Both the position numbers and the translations under genes were made by a program. 8,531 bases of DNA from Campylobacteraceae bacterium (lineage in GTDB: Bacteria; Campylobacterota; Campylobacteria; Campylobacterales; Campylobacteraceae), in NCBI GenBank assembly GCA_012521935.1, contig JAAYLJ010000120.1, forward strand, positions 1 to 8,531, in the 5' to 3' direction. Below, piece by piece: positions 1 through 6,182 of this stretch; the stretch's first letter is position 1; each line of letters starts with the position of its first letter. The notes beneath the pieces were generated by a model. It did no database searches. It was not told the origin of the DNA and worked only from the letters and a program-made list of their open reading frames with translations.

Positions 1-344
1 ACTATATCCATGATTTTTCTATTTCTAAGTAGGAAAAACGCCACTTTTTTATACCAAGCTATTCCATATTTTTTGCCAATATCAAATCTAACTTGCTCTA
101 TTAGCATATCAACTGGAAGAGTATTTGGACAGACACTCACGCAGTTTGTGCATAAAAAACAGCTCTCAAATATGTTTTTTGCATTTTTATCTAACTCTAA
201 AAGACCTTTTTGGTAAGCACCAAGTAGATGCAAAAAACCTCTAGGACTTGTTGTTTCATCTGGATTAGATTGGTGGATAGTACAAACAGGTACACATTTT
301 CCACACTTTAAACATGCGTCACTCACGCTGTTGTAGTCAAACAT
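1..344 (-). CDS. Ferredoxin-type Fe-S oxidoreductase, N-terminal part (runs off left edge)
   Basis: Only the first 114 codons are visible; the 3' end lies outside the window. The sequence shows two classical [4Fe-4S] ligand sets: CLKCGKCVPVC (Cys11, 14, 17, 21) and CFLCTNCVSVCP (Cys62, 65, 68, 72). This is the N-terminal dicluster domain seen in GlcF, GlpC and LutA-type electron-transfer subunits, which usually continue into CCG (cysteine-rich) domains over about 400 residues. The fourth Cys of the first set is followed by Thr rather than the usual Pro. The start ATG lies 2 nt after the hemN stop and has only a weak Shine-Dalgarno (AAGA), so translation probably depends on ribosomes finishing hemN. 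By position it matches what I recall of C. jejuni Cj0991c, annotated as a ferredoxin-type oxidoreductase. The electron donor and acceptor cannot be told from the sequence. A link to the HemN reaction is inference only. Confidence 0.85.
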   Translation of the reverse strand, partial: MFDYNSVSDACLKCGKCVPVCTIHQSNPDETTSPRGFLHLLGAYQKGLLELDKNAKNIFESCFLCTNCVSVCPNTLPVDMLIEQVRFDIGKKYGIAWYKKVAFFLLRNRKIMDI

Positions 345-346
345 TC

Positions 347-1714
347 TTAAACCGTTTTGCTAAATCTACGCATATTTTCTGGTATCTTTTTAAGATAAAT
401 ATCAAAAGGCATACATATATTTCTAATTAAAAGTGTTCCTGTTTGACTAACTTCAAGCATATTTTCATCTACAAACACTAATCCCTCATCGATAAACTCT
501 TTTAATTCATCTATGGCATCTTTAAAGTAGTCAAAAAAGTTTATGTTAAATCTCTTTTCTACTGCTTTAATATTTAACTTAAAATTACTCATCATCTCCA
601 TTATTACAGCTTTTCTTATCGCATCATCTTCACTTAAAACAATGCCTCTATGAACTGGCAGTTTTCCACTATCGATTCTTTTTTCATAATCTTTTAAATC
701 TTTATAGTTTTGAACATAGTGTCTTTCGCCCTCTCCAATGCTAGTTAGCCCCACTCCGATTAAATCAGCCCCACCTTTAGTGGTATAGCCTTGAAAATTT
801 CTATGCAGCTCTCCTTTTTCAATGGCTTTAAAAAGCTCATCTTCAGGCTTTGCAAAGTGATCCATTCCTATCATTTTATAGCCATTACCTGTTAAATAAT
901 CTATGGTGTATTTCATAATGGCAAGCTTTGTAGCAGGGGAAGGAATGGTGGTTTCATCAAACTTTCTCATAGTTTTTTTCATCCAAGGAACATGAGCATA
1001 ATTAAAAATTGCAAATCTATCTGGCTCTATTTGTAGAGCTAATTTTAAAGTGTTTTGAAAACTTTCCAATGTTTGCAAAGGAAGACCATAAATTAAATCC
1101 ATATTAACTGAGCTTATCCCAGCATTTCTAGCTAAATCTACCGCTTTTTTTGTTATGTTTAATGGTTGAATGCGGTGGATCTCTTTTTGAACCTCTTCAT
1201 TAAAATCTTGCACACCAAAACTAACTCTATTAAACCCTCCATCAATCAAAACTTTTAGCTGATCCTCATTAAAAAATCTAGGATCAATCTCACAGCTAAT
1301 TTCAGCCTCTTTGTGAAAATTTTTAAAATGTTTTTTTATAAGAATTATTATCTTCTCAAGCTGTTTTGCTGTAAAAAAGGTTGGAGTTCCACCTCCAAAA
1401 TGGAGTTGCAAAACCTCTCTTTTTGTATCTAAAACCTTTGAAAGTAGCTCTAGCTCTTTTTCCAAATACTCTATGTATCTCTCTTTTTTATCCTCTTTTG
1501 AGGTAAAAACCACATTGCATCCGCAAAAATAACAGGCACTTCTGCAAAAAGGTAGATGAAAGTAGAGAGATATTGGCCTTTTGCTATCTTGGTTTTTTAA
1601 AATCTCTTCATAGTTTTTATCGGTAAAGCTCTCATTAAACTCTGGTGCTGTTGGATAGCTTGTGTATCTTGGGCCTGGTTTGGAGTATTTGGTAAATATT
1701 TCAAAATCTATCAT
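347..1714 (-). CDS. hemN: Oxygen-independent coproporphyrinogen III dehydrogenase HemN
   Basis: This cytoplasmic radical-SAM enzyme oxidatively decarboxylates coproporphyrinogen III to protoporphyrinogen IX in haem synthesis without oxygen. The product is 455 aa, close to E. coli HemN (457). The N-terminus carries PGPRYTSYPTA (residues 13-23), typical of true HemN. The radical-SAM cluster motif is FHLPFCRSACYFCGC, with Cys57, Cys61 and Cys64 as cluster ligands and Cys66 completing the HemN CxxxCxxCxC signature. SAM-binding elements follow: GGGTP (107-111), EIDPR (142-146), FNRVSFGVQDF (161-171) and DLIYGLPLQT (206-215). A C-terminal HemN domain follows. The PGPRYTSYP segment and the fourth cysteine argue against the haem chaperone HemW. 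The ATG overlaps the stop of the upstream DUF2603 gene by one base (TAATG), with an AAGG Shine-Dalgarno about 6 nt upstream, so it is probably translationally coupled. The downstream Fe-S gene starts 2 nt after the stop. Confidence 0.97.
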   Translation of the reverse strand: MIDFEIFTKYSKPGPRYTSYPTAPEFNESFTDKNYEEILKNQDSKRPISLYFHLPFCRSACYFCGCNVVFTSKEDKKERYIEYLEKELELLSKVLDTKREVLQLHFGGGTPTFFTAKQLEKIIILIKKHFKNFHKEAEISCEIDPRFFNEDQLKVLIDGGFNRVSFGVQDFNEEVQKEIHRIQPLNITKKAVDLARNAGISSVNMDLIYGLPLQTLESFQNTLKLALQIEPDRFAIFNYAHVPWMKKTMRKFDETTIPSPATKLAIMKYTIDYLTGNGYKMIGMDHFAKPEDELFKAIEKGELHRNFQGYTTKGGADLIGVGLTSIGEGERHYVQNYKDLKDYEKRIDSGKLPVHRGIVLSEDDAIRKAVIMEMMSNFKLNIKAVEKRFNINFFDYFKDAIDELKEFIDEGLVFVDENMLEVSQTGTLLIRNICMPFDIYLKKIPENMRRFSKTV

Positions 1715-2208
1715 TAGTTGCCTTGTTCTTTATGATTCATTATAAAATCTTTTATATCTACAAATAGATTTGGATGCCTTTTTTTGATATTTCCAACCAA
1801 TCTATCAAGATCAATATTTATGGTTTTGGCTCCATTTGCCTTTGAAGCAAGCTCTCTAATCTCATCCATAGCAACTGCCCAAACATCTTGAAAATCAACT
1901 GGGATATGTTGCCAAATAGTCTTTTCTAGTTTTAGGTTGAAGTTTTCTTGCTGGGTTTTTCTTAAACTCTCAACCATTTTACTTAAAGATTCTATCGAAA
2001 CTAGGGTGTGAAGTTTTTGCTTTTCATCAATGGCAAACCACGGTTCAGCTCCCTCCCAACTTCCACTTTTAAGTGTTAGTTTTTTCTCATTTGGATTTTC
2101 TGTCTCTTTTATTTCAAAAACAGTTTTTTCCTCTTTATTTTTAATTCCTATGCGTTTTGCTATGGTTTCAATAGCTTCATAGATAGCTAATTCTCTTTTT
2201 TTATCCAT
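1714..2208 (-). CDS. DUF2603 / UPF0763 family protein of unknown function
   Basis: The product is a 164-aa soluble protein with no signal peptide or membrane segment. I recognise it as the DUF2603 (UPF0763) family, known to me only from Campylobacter, Helicobacter and relatives; no function is established. The visible layout is a charged N-terminal helix (1-20), a segment with Trp51 and Trp57 (SWEGAEPWFAID), a probable amphipathic helix (about 71-97), a conserved-looking core TIWQHIPVDFQDVWAVAMDE (97-116), and a basic C-terminal part ending HPNLFVDIKDF. No cysteine or recognisable catalytic motif is present, so metal or cluster binding through Cys is unlikely. The ATG at 2206-2208 is chosen because a perfect AAAGGAG lies 5 nt upstream; a longer frame from TTG at 2224-2226 would place that ribosome site inside the gene. 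The gene overlaps the argF 3' end by 8 nt and shares one base with the hemN start, so its product is made with those two enzymes. Confidence 0.88.
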   Translation of the reverse strand: MDKKRELAIYEAIETIAKRIGIKNKEEKTVFEIKETENPNEKKLTLKSGSWEGAEPWFAIDEKQKLHTLVSIESLSKMVESLRKTQQENFNLKLEKTIWQHIPVDFQDVWAVAMDEIRELASKANGAKTINIDLDRLVGNIKKRHPNLFVDIKDFIMNHKEQGN

Positions 2209-3130
2209 TTTTACTCCTTTTATCAAGCCATACCATTATAGCTTTTTGTACATGGAGTCTATTCTCAGCCTCATCAAATATCTCTTCTTGATGCTCCTCA
2301 AACACCTCTTCGCTAACTTCATATCCTCTATAAGCTGGCAAACAGTGTAAAAATATGGCATCTTTTTTTGCCAAAGAAAATAGTTTTTTATCTACCATGT
2401 ACCCTTTAAAATCTTTCAGTTTTTGCTCTTTTTCATCTTCTTGTCCCATTGATATCCAAGTGTCAGTAGTGACTACATCTGCATCTTTTATCGCTTCTAT
2501 TGGATGATTAAAGTATGAGATTTTTGCCCCCGAATATTTGGCAAATTCATCTGCTTTTGCGCTCACCTCTTCATTTGGTTCATACCCTTTTGGAGTTGCA
2601 ATGTTTAAATTAAGTCCTAGTTTTGCTACTAACATCATCCATGAATGGGTAATATTATTTCCATCTCCAATGTAAGCTACAAGTGGATTTTTATCTTTTT
2701 TATACTCAATCATAGTTAGATAATCAGCCATGATTTGAACTGGATGAAACATATCGCTTAACCCATTTATGACGGGTACTTTTGAGTATTTTGCAAACTC
2801 TTCTAAAGTCTCCTGCGCATAAGTTCTAATCATCACTTTATCAACCATCCTACTAATGACTCTAGCGCTATCTTTCATGGGCTCACCTCTACCTAGTTGC
2901 AAATCTTTAGATGAGAGGAACAACCCTTTACCGCCTAATTGATGAATGCCCACTTCAAAGCTAACTCTTGTTCTAGTGCTACTTTTTTCAAAAATCATTG
3001 CTAGAGTTTGATCTTTTAAATATGGCTTAAAATTTCTATTTTTTGTCTCTTTTTTTATCTTAATAGCTAGTTCAATCATCTCTAAAATTTCATCTTTAGA
3101 GAAATCTTTCAGTGTTAAAAAGTGTCTCAT
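2201..3130 (-). CDS. argF: Ornithine carbamoyltransferase, anabolic
   Basis: The enzyme transfers the carbamoyl group of carbamoyl phosphate to ornithine, giving citrulline in arginine synthesis; it is cytoplasmic and normally trimeric. The length of 309 aa is normal for the family. The carbamoyl-phosphate domain carries STRTR (51-55) and FHPVQ (128-132). The ornithine domain carries DTWISMG (223-229) with the SMG loop, and HCLPAYRG (262-269) with the catalytic Cys263. Ornithine rather than aspartate as acceptor is shown by the SMG and HCLP motifs. The ATG overlaps the hemB stop as ATGA (4 nt), with AAAGG 6 nt upstream. The 3' end overlaps DUF2603 by 8 nt. The other arg genes are not in the window. 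Being the only arginine gene between haem genes suggests an anabolic housekeeping role rather than an arginine deiminase (arcABC) operon. Confidence 0.97.
   Translation of the reverse strand: MRHFLTLKDFSKDEILEMIELAIKIKKETKNRNFKPYLKDQTLAMIFEKSSTRTRVSFEVGIHQLGGKGLFLSSKDLQLGRGEPMKDSARVISRMVDKVMIRTYAQETLEEFAKYSKVPVINGLSDMFHPVQIMADYLTMIEYKKDKNPLVAYIGDGNNITHSWMMLVAKLGLNLNIATPKGYEPNEEVSAKADEFAKYSGAKISYFNHPIEAIKDADVVTTDTWISMGQEDEKEQKLKDFKGYMVDKKLFSLAKKDAIFLHCLPAYRGYEVSEEVFEEHQEEIFDEAENRLHVQKAIMVWLDKRSKNG
2214..2220 (-). promoter_or_regulatory. Ribosome binding site deciding the DUF2603 start
   Basis: AAAGGAG on the minus strand, inside the argF 3' end, is 5 nt before the ATG at 2206-2208. It rules out the in-frame TTG at 2224-2226 as the main start. 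Confidence 0.8.
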
Positions 3131-4107
3131 TTAGAGCCTTTATCGTTTTGTAAAAGTTTAGCTACCTCTTTAGCATGATAAGAGATTATTATATCTGCAC
3201 CTGCTCTTTTAAAGCTAATCATAGTTTCAAGCAAAACTCTCTCATAATCAATCACTCCAGCTTTTGCCGCAGCTTTTAGCATGGCGTACTCGCCACTTAC
3301 ATTATATACACAAAGTGGAAGTGAGGTTTTATCTTTAACTTCTCTTACAATGTCTAAGTAAGCTAAAGCTGGCTTAACCATCAATATATCAGCGCCCTCA
3401 AGCTCATCTTCAATAGACTCTGCGATAGCCTCTTGTCTATTGGCTGGATCCATTTGATAACTTCTTCTATCTCCAAAACTAGGGGCAGATTCAGCTACAT
3501 CTCTAAAAGGCCCATAATAAGAGCTAGCAAACTTTGTAGAGTAACTCATGATGGGCAGATTTACAAACCCTTCACTATCTAGTGCGTCCCTTAATACAGT
3601 TATCACTCCATCCATCATTCCACTTGGAGCTATCATATCTACGCCAGATTTTGCATGAATCAATGCTTGCTTAGCTAAAATCTCTAAGGTAGCATCATTA
3701 TCCACACTATCTTTATTTAAAATCCCGCAATGTCCATGATCGGTATATTCACAAAAACAAAGATCAGTTATGACAAAAAAGTGTGGAAACTTCTCTTTGA
3801 TAGCCCTAACTGATTTAGCCATAATCCCATGCTCGCAAAGTGCATCTGAGCCGATACTATCTTTAGTTTCAGGTATCCCAAAAAGTATGATTGCTTGAAT
3901 GCCAAGCCCATCAAGCTCCTCGCACTCCTTTAACACCTCATCAATACTCATTTGAAAAACTCCAGGCATTGAAGAGATCTCTTTTTTAAACCCCTCTCCA
4001 CTTTTAATAAATAGTGGATAAATAAAATCATCCATACTAAGATGAGTCTCTCTTACCATTGCCCTTGATTTTGGATGCATCCTAATTCGTCTAAATCTCT
4101 TAAACAC
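3127..4107 (-). CDS. hemB: Porphobilinogen synthase (5-aminolaevulinate dehydratase)
   Basis: The enzyme condenses two 5-aminolaevulinate molecules into porphobilinogen, the second common step of tetrapyrrole synthesis; it is a cytoplasmic homo-octamer. The product is 326 aa, a full family length. The two Schiff-base lysines are visible in SYSTKFASSYYGPFR (Lys192) and MVKPALAYLD (Lys245). The zinc site is present as CFCEYTDHGHC (Cys117, Cys119, Cys127), so this is a cysteine/zinc-type enzyme rather than the Asp-rich magnesium type. APSGMMDG (160-167) is also typical. The start is GTG at 4105-4107, supported by AAAGGA 6 nt upstream and by the basic N-terminus FKRFRRIR expected in HemB; the next ATG (codon 10) would remove this arm. 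It is the first gene of the operon, facing ribA across a 128-bp gap, and its stop overlaps argF by 4 nt. Confidence 0.97.
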   Translation of the reverse strand: MFKRFRRIRMHPKSRAMVRETHLSMDDFIYPLFIKSGEGFKKEISSMPGVFQMSIDEVLKECEELDGLGIQAIILFGIPETKDSIGSDALCEHGIMAKSVRAIKEKFPHFFVITDLCFCEYTDHGHCGILNKDSVDNDATLEILAKQALIHAKSGVDMIAPSGMMDGVITVLRDALDSEGFVNLPIMSYSTKFASSYYGPFRDVAESAPSFGDRRSYQMDPANRQEAIAESIEDELEGADILMVKPALAYLDIVREVKDKTSLPLCVYNVSGEYAMLKAAAKAGVIDYERVLLETMISFKRAGADIIISYHAKEVAKLLQNDKGSK

Positions 4108-4140
4108 TTTCTATCCTTTTGTTTGATACAATACGCAGCT

Positions 4141-4213
4141 TAAAATATCGATTTATAAGCTTTTTAAATTTTTAATTCTATTTTTTAGCTTACATAGAAA
4201 AACCGATATTTTA
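4141..4213. repeat. Perfect 10-bp inverted repeat around the hemB/ribA promoter region
   Basis: The left arm TAAAATATCG (4141-4150) is the exact reverse complement of the right arm CGATATTTTA (4204-4213). The arm centres are 63 bp apart, about six helical turns. A shorter inner pair, TAAGCT (4156-4161) and AGCTTA (4187-4192), is nested inside. The 53-bp spacer makes this a poor transcript hairpin. The arms lie next to the hemB -10 candidate on one side and the ribA ribosome site on the other. A paired operator is possible, but AT-rich DNA produces such repeats by chance, so only the repeat itself is certain. Confidence 0.5.
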
Positions 4214-4220
4214 TCATATT

Positions 4221-4225
4221 AGGAG
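4221..4225 (+). promoter_or_regulatory. Ribosome binding site of ribA
   Basis: AGGAG lies 10 nt before the ribA ATG. This is a good match with a slightly longer spacer than the 5-6 nt seen for hemB, argF and the outer-membrane lipoprotein gene. Confidence 0.75.
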
Positions 4226-4235
4226 TTAATAGAAA

Positions 4236-4799
4236 ATGAATATTTTAGTATCTAAAATAGCTAACTTACCAACAAAACATGGAGATTTTAAAATACAATC
4301 TTTTAAAGAGGGAGAAAAAGAGCATTTAGTCATATTTAATGAACCTTTAAAAGAGATTCCAACTATTAGAATCCATAGCGAATGTTTAACTGGAGATGCC
4401 ATTGGAAGCTTAAAATGCGACTGTCAAGATCAGCTTACTGCCTCATTGAAGTTAATTGGCAAAGAAGGTGGAATGGTAATTTATCTAAGGCAAGAGGGAA
4501 GAAATATTGGACTTTTAAATAAAGTAAATGCTTACTCCTTGCAAGACATGGGCTTTGATACGGTTGAAGCAAATCATCAACTTGTATTTGAAGCAGATGA
4601 GAGAACTTATGAGGTGGTGGAGTTTATACTAGATCACTTTGGGATTAAAAAGATAAACTTACTAACAAATAATCCAAAAAAATTAGAAGCTTTCAAGGGA
4701 AAAGATATAGTAAAAAGAGTTCCTATTAAAATTAAACCAAATAAATATAATGAAAAATATTTAAAAACAAAAAAAGAGCAGATGGGACATCTGCTCTAG
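4236..4799 (+). CDS. ribA: GTP cyclohydrolase II (riboflavin synthesis)
   Basis: The enzyme opens the imidazole ring of GTP to give 2,5-diamino-6-ribosylamino-4(3H)-pyrimidinone 5'-phosphate, formate and pyrophosphate, the first committed step of riboflavin synthesis in the cytoplasm. At 187 aa it is a stand-alone RibA (E. coli has 196) and is not fused to the RibB domain. The zinc ligands are in SECLTGDAIGSLKCDC (Cys50, Cys61, Cys63). The active-site stretch YLRQEGRNIGL (83-93) follows, then the substrate loop DTVEANHQL (108-116) and LLTNNPKKLEA (142-152). The gene is transcribed away from hemB. Its TAG stop abuts the stop of the convergent efflux lipoprotein gene with no base between. The last nine codons (about 4775-4799) double as the terminator hairpin of that opposing operon, so the C-terminal sequence is constrained by RNA structure as well. 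No terminator for ribA itself is visible. Confidence 0.97.
   Translation: MNILVSKIANLPTKHGDFKIQSFKEGEKEHLVIFNEPLKEIPTIRIHSECLTGDAIGSLKCDCQDQLTASLKLIGKEGGMVIYLRQEGRNIGLLNKVNAYSLQDMGFDTVEANHQLVFEADERTYEVVEFILDHFGIKKINLLTNNPKKLEAFKGKDIVKRVPIKIKPNKYNEKYLKTKKEQMGHLL
4763..4797 (-). terminator. Intrinsic terminator of the efflux operon, inside the ribA 3' end
   Basis: Read on the minus strand, AGAGCAGAT (4797-4789), loop GTCCC (4788-4784) and ATCTGCTCT (4783-4775) form a perfect 9-bp stem with a 5-nt loop. It is followed at once by TTTTTTGTTTTT (4774-4763). This is a textbook Rho-independent terminator, placed 2 nt after the stop of the outer-membrane lipoprotein gene. The whole structure lies within ribA coding sequence. 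On the plus strand the same hairpin is followed by AGTTAATTTTC, which lacks a U-tract, so it should not efficiently stop ribA transcripts. Confidence 0.88.
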
Positions 4800-6182
4800 T
4801 TAATTTTCAAGTCTTTTTTTATCCCATCCGCCGCCTAAAGATTTAATCAAAGATATATCTGCGCTAAGTGCACTTTGTTTAGCTTGAATGAGCTTAAGTT
4901 CTGCACTTAAAAGATCCTCTTTTGCATCTAATACATTCTTATATTCACCTGCTCCAACTTCATATCTAATAAGAGCTAGTTTAGCAAGTTCACTATATAT
5001 ATTTGTCTGCTCAAGAGCATTGTTTTTTGTCTCATAAATACTTTCTCTAACGCTCATCGCTTCATAAACTTCTACAAATGCTTGAGTGACACTTTGTTCA
5101 AAACTAATTAAAGTTTTCTCTCTAGCTGCCTCTTTTGTAGCAACCTCAGCTTCAACTCTTCCATAATCAAAAATTGGCGCTACAAGAGAGCCTCCAATGT
5201 TCCAATTTTTTGATTTTGAATCTATTAAGTTTTTTAACTCACTACTAGAAAAACCAAAAGCACCAGATAGTGAGATGGAAGGAAAATGTTTTGCTTTTGC
5301 AACTTTAATATCTAAATTAGCTGCTTCAAGCGCAAAAAGAGCTGCTTGAATGTCTGGCCTTTGCTCTAAAAGATCAGCATTAAGTCCTTCTGGAACAGTG
5401 ATTGAATCGGGCAATCTATCTCCAAAATCATCACTTTCTTCAAAAAGCTCCTTTGGAGAAGTTCCTAAAAGTACATGTAAAGCACTCTCTTGCCTAACTA
5501 ATTGGGTTTGGATTGAAGAGAGTGAAGTTTTAGCATTAGCAACAGAAGATTCACCCAAAAGTGCATCATAAGAGGTTATAAGCCCTAATTCATGCTTCTT
5601 TTTTAAAATATCTAAAACCTCTTCTCTAGTTTTTAATGTATTTTTTGCCATGCTCTCCTGAGCTTTTAGTGAAAGAACACCAAAATAACTATCAACAACA
5701 GAACTTACAAGTCCAAGCTCAATGGCTTCTTGTGTTGCTTTTGAAGCCATTAATGATTTTGCGGCTGACTCTTTAGTGTTTTTTATCTTTCCCCAAAGAT
5801 CTATCTCATAATTAAGTACCGCACTTAGTGAAAAGTTATTTGAAACATATCCACCTTTTGAAACTTTACCATTTTGCGATCTGCCAATGCCGCCCTTCCC
5901 ATCTATGGTTGGATATCTATTTGCATCTGCGCTAGCTAAATAAGCATTGGCTAAAGCTACATTAGCAGCAGCTTCTCTTAAGTTAAAGTTATGCTCTTTT
6001 GCTTTTTCAACTAGCTTATTTAAAACTGGATCATTATACATTTCCCACCAGTTTGAGTCTATTTTTACACTATTTGAGCTATTAGGTAAAGTTAAATTTG
6101 GCGGGGTTGGCTCTTCATTTAAAGAGCAACCGCTAAAAAATAGTATTGCAAATAAAACTCCAAAATATTTAAGCACTCTCAT
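4800..6182 (-). CDS. RND efflux outer-membrane lipoprotein, NodT family (TolC/OprM/CmeC-type)
   Basis: This outer-membrane channel of a tripartite efflux system forms a trimeric duct docking onto the adaptor and RND pump. The product is 460 aa. A lipoprotein signal peptide is clear: a hydrophobic stretch (6-16) and the lipobox FSGC, with Cys19 lipidated and Ser at +2, compatible with outer-membrane sorting. Family motifs include NWWEMYNDPVLNKLVEKA (44-61), YEIDLWGKI (125-133), EQRPDIQAA (273-281), AKHFPSISLSG (297-307) and APIFDYGR (335-342). Two OEP repeats with long helices make up the rest. The start is the ATG at 6180-6182 because AAAGGAG lies 6 nt upstream; the ATG two codons earlier directly abuts that site. 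The gene overlaps the 3' end of the RND pump gene by 14 nt, so the two are co-transcribed and probably coupled. A strong terminator follows the stop. Substrates cannot be predicted from the sequence. I give no symbol because several paralogous systems exist in this phylum. Confidence 0.93.
   Translation of the reverse strand: MRVLKYFGVLFAILFFSGCSLNEEPTPPNLTLPNSSNSVKIDSNWWEMYNDPVLNKLVEKAKEHNFNLREAAANVALANAYLASADANRYPTIDGKGGIGRSQNGKVSKGGYVSNNFSLSAVLNYEIDLWGKIKNTKESAAKSLMASKATQEAIELGLVSSVVDSYFGVLSLKAQESMAKNTLKTREEVLDILKKKHELGLITSYDALLGESSVANAKTSLSSIQTQLVRQESALHVLLGTSPKELFEESDDFGDRLPDSITVPEGLNADLLEQRPDIQAALFALEAANLDIKVAKAKHFPSISLSGAFGFSSSELKNLIDSKSKNWNIGGSLVAPIFDYGRVEAEVATKEAAREKTLISFEQSVTQAFVEVYEAMSVRESIYETKNNALEQTNIYSELAKLALIRYEVGAGEYKNVLDAKEDLLSAELKLIQAKQSALSADISLIKSLGGGWDKKRLEN

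Larger units (their letters stand above)
4108..4235. promoter_or_regulatory. Divergent promoter region between hemB and ribA
   Basis: This 128-bp gap is very AT-rich and must hold the promoters for both outward-facing transcription units. On the minus strand the best -10 candidate is TATAAA at 4152-4157, which would give hemB a leader of about 40 nt. No clear -35 is seen, which fits the sigma-70 promoters known in this phylum. On the plus strand I see only weak candidates: TATTTT at 4179-4184, and TATCAT at 4212-4217, which is too close to the ribA ribosome site to work well. Long T runs and A runs (4161-4186) suggest curved or easily melted DNA. No FMN riboswitch is present before ribA. Promoter positions are inference; the need for promoters here follows from gene layout. 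Confidence 0.55.

Noticed and set aside
10..216. 68-codon plus-strand open frame
   Set aside because: It lies antisense to the Fe-S protein, whose eight-cysteine motif is unmistakable. It has no ribosome site or recognisable product.
347..1714. HemW (haem chaperone) instead of HemN
   Set aside because: The PGPRYTSYP N-terminus, the CxxxCxxCxC motif and the 455-aa length fit HemN; HemW proteins are shorter and lack the N-terminal segment.
4141..4213. Inverted repeat as a terminator or transcript hairpin
   Set aside because: The 53-nt spacer, AT-only stem flanks and position between divergent starts make a terminator unlikely; it is kept only as a possible DNA site.
4108..4235. FMN riboswitch ahead of ribA
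   Set aside because: The gap is too short and AT-rich. The conserved G-rich elements and multi-stem junction of the FMN aptamer are absent.
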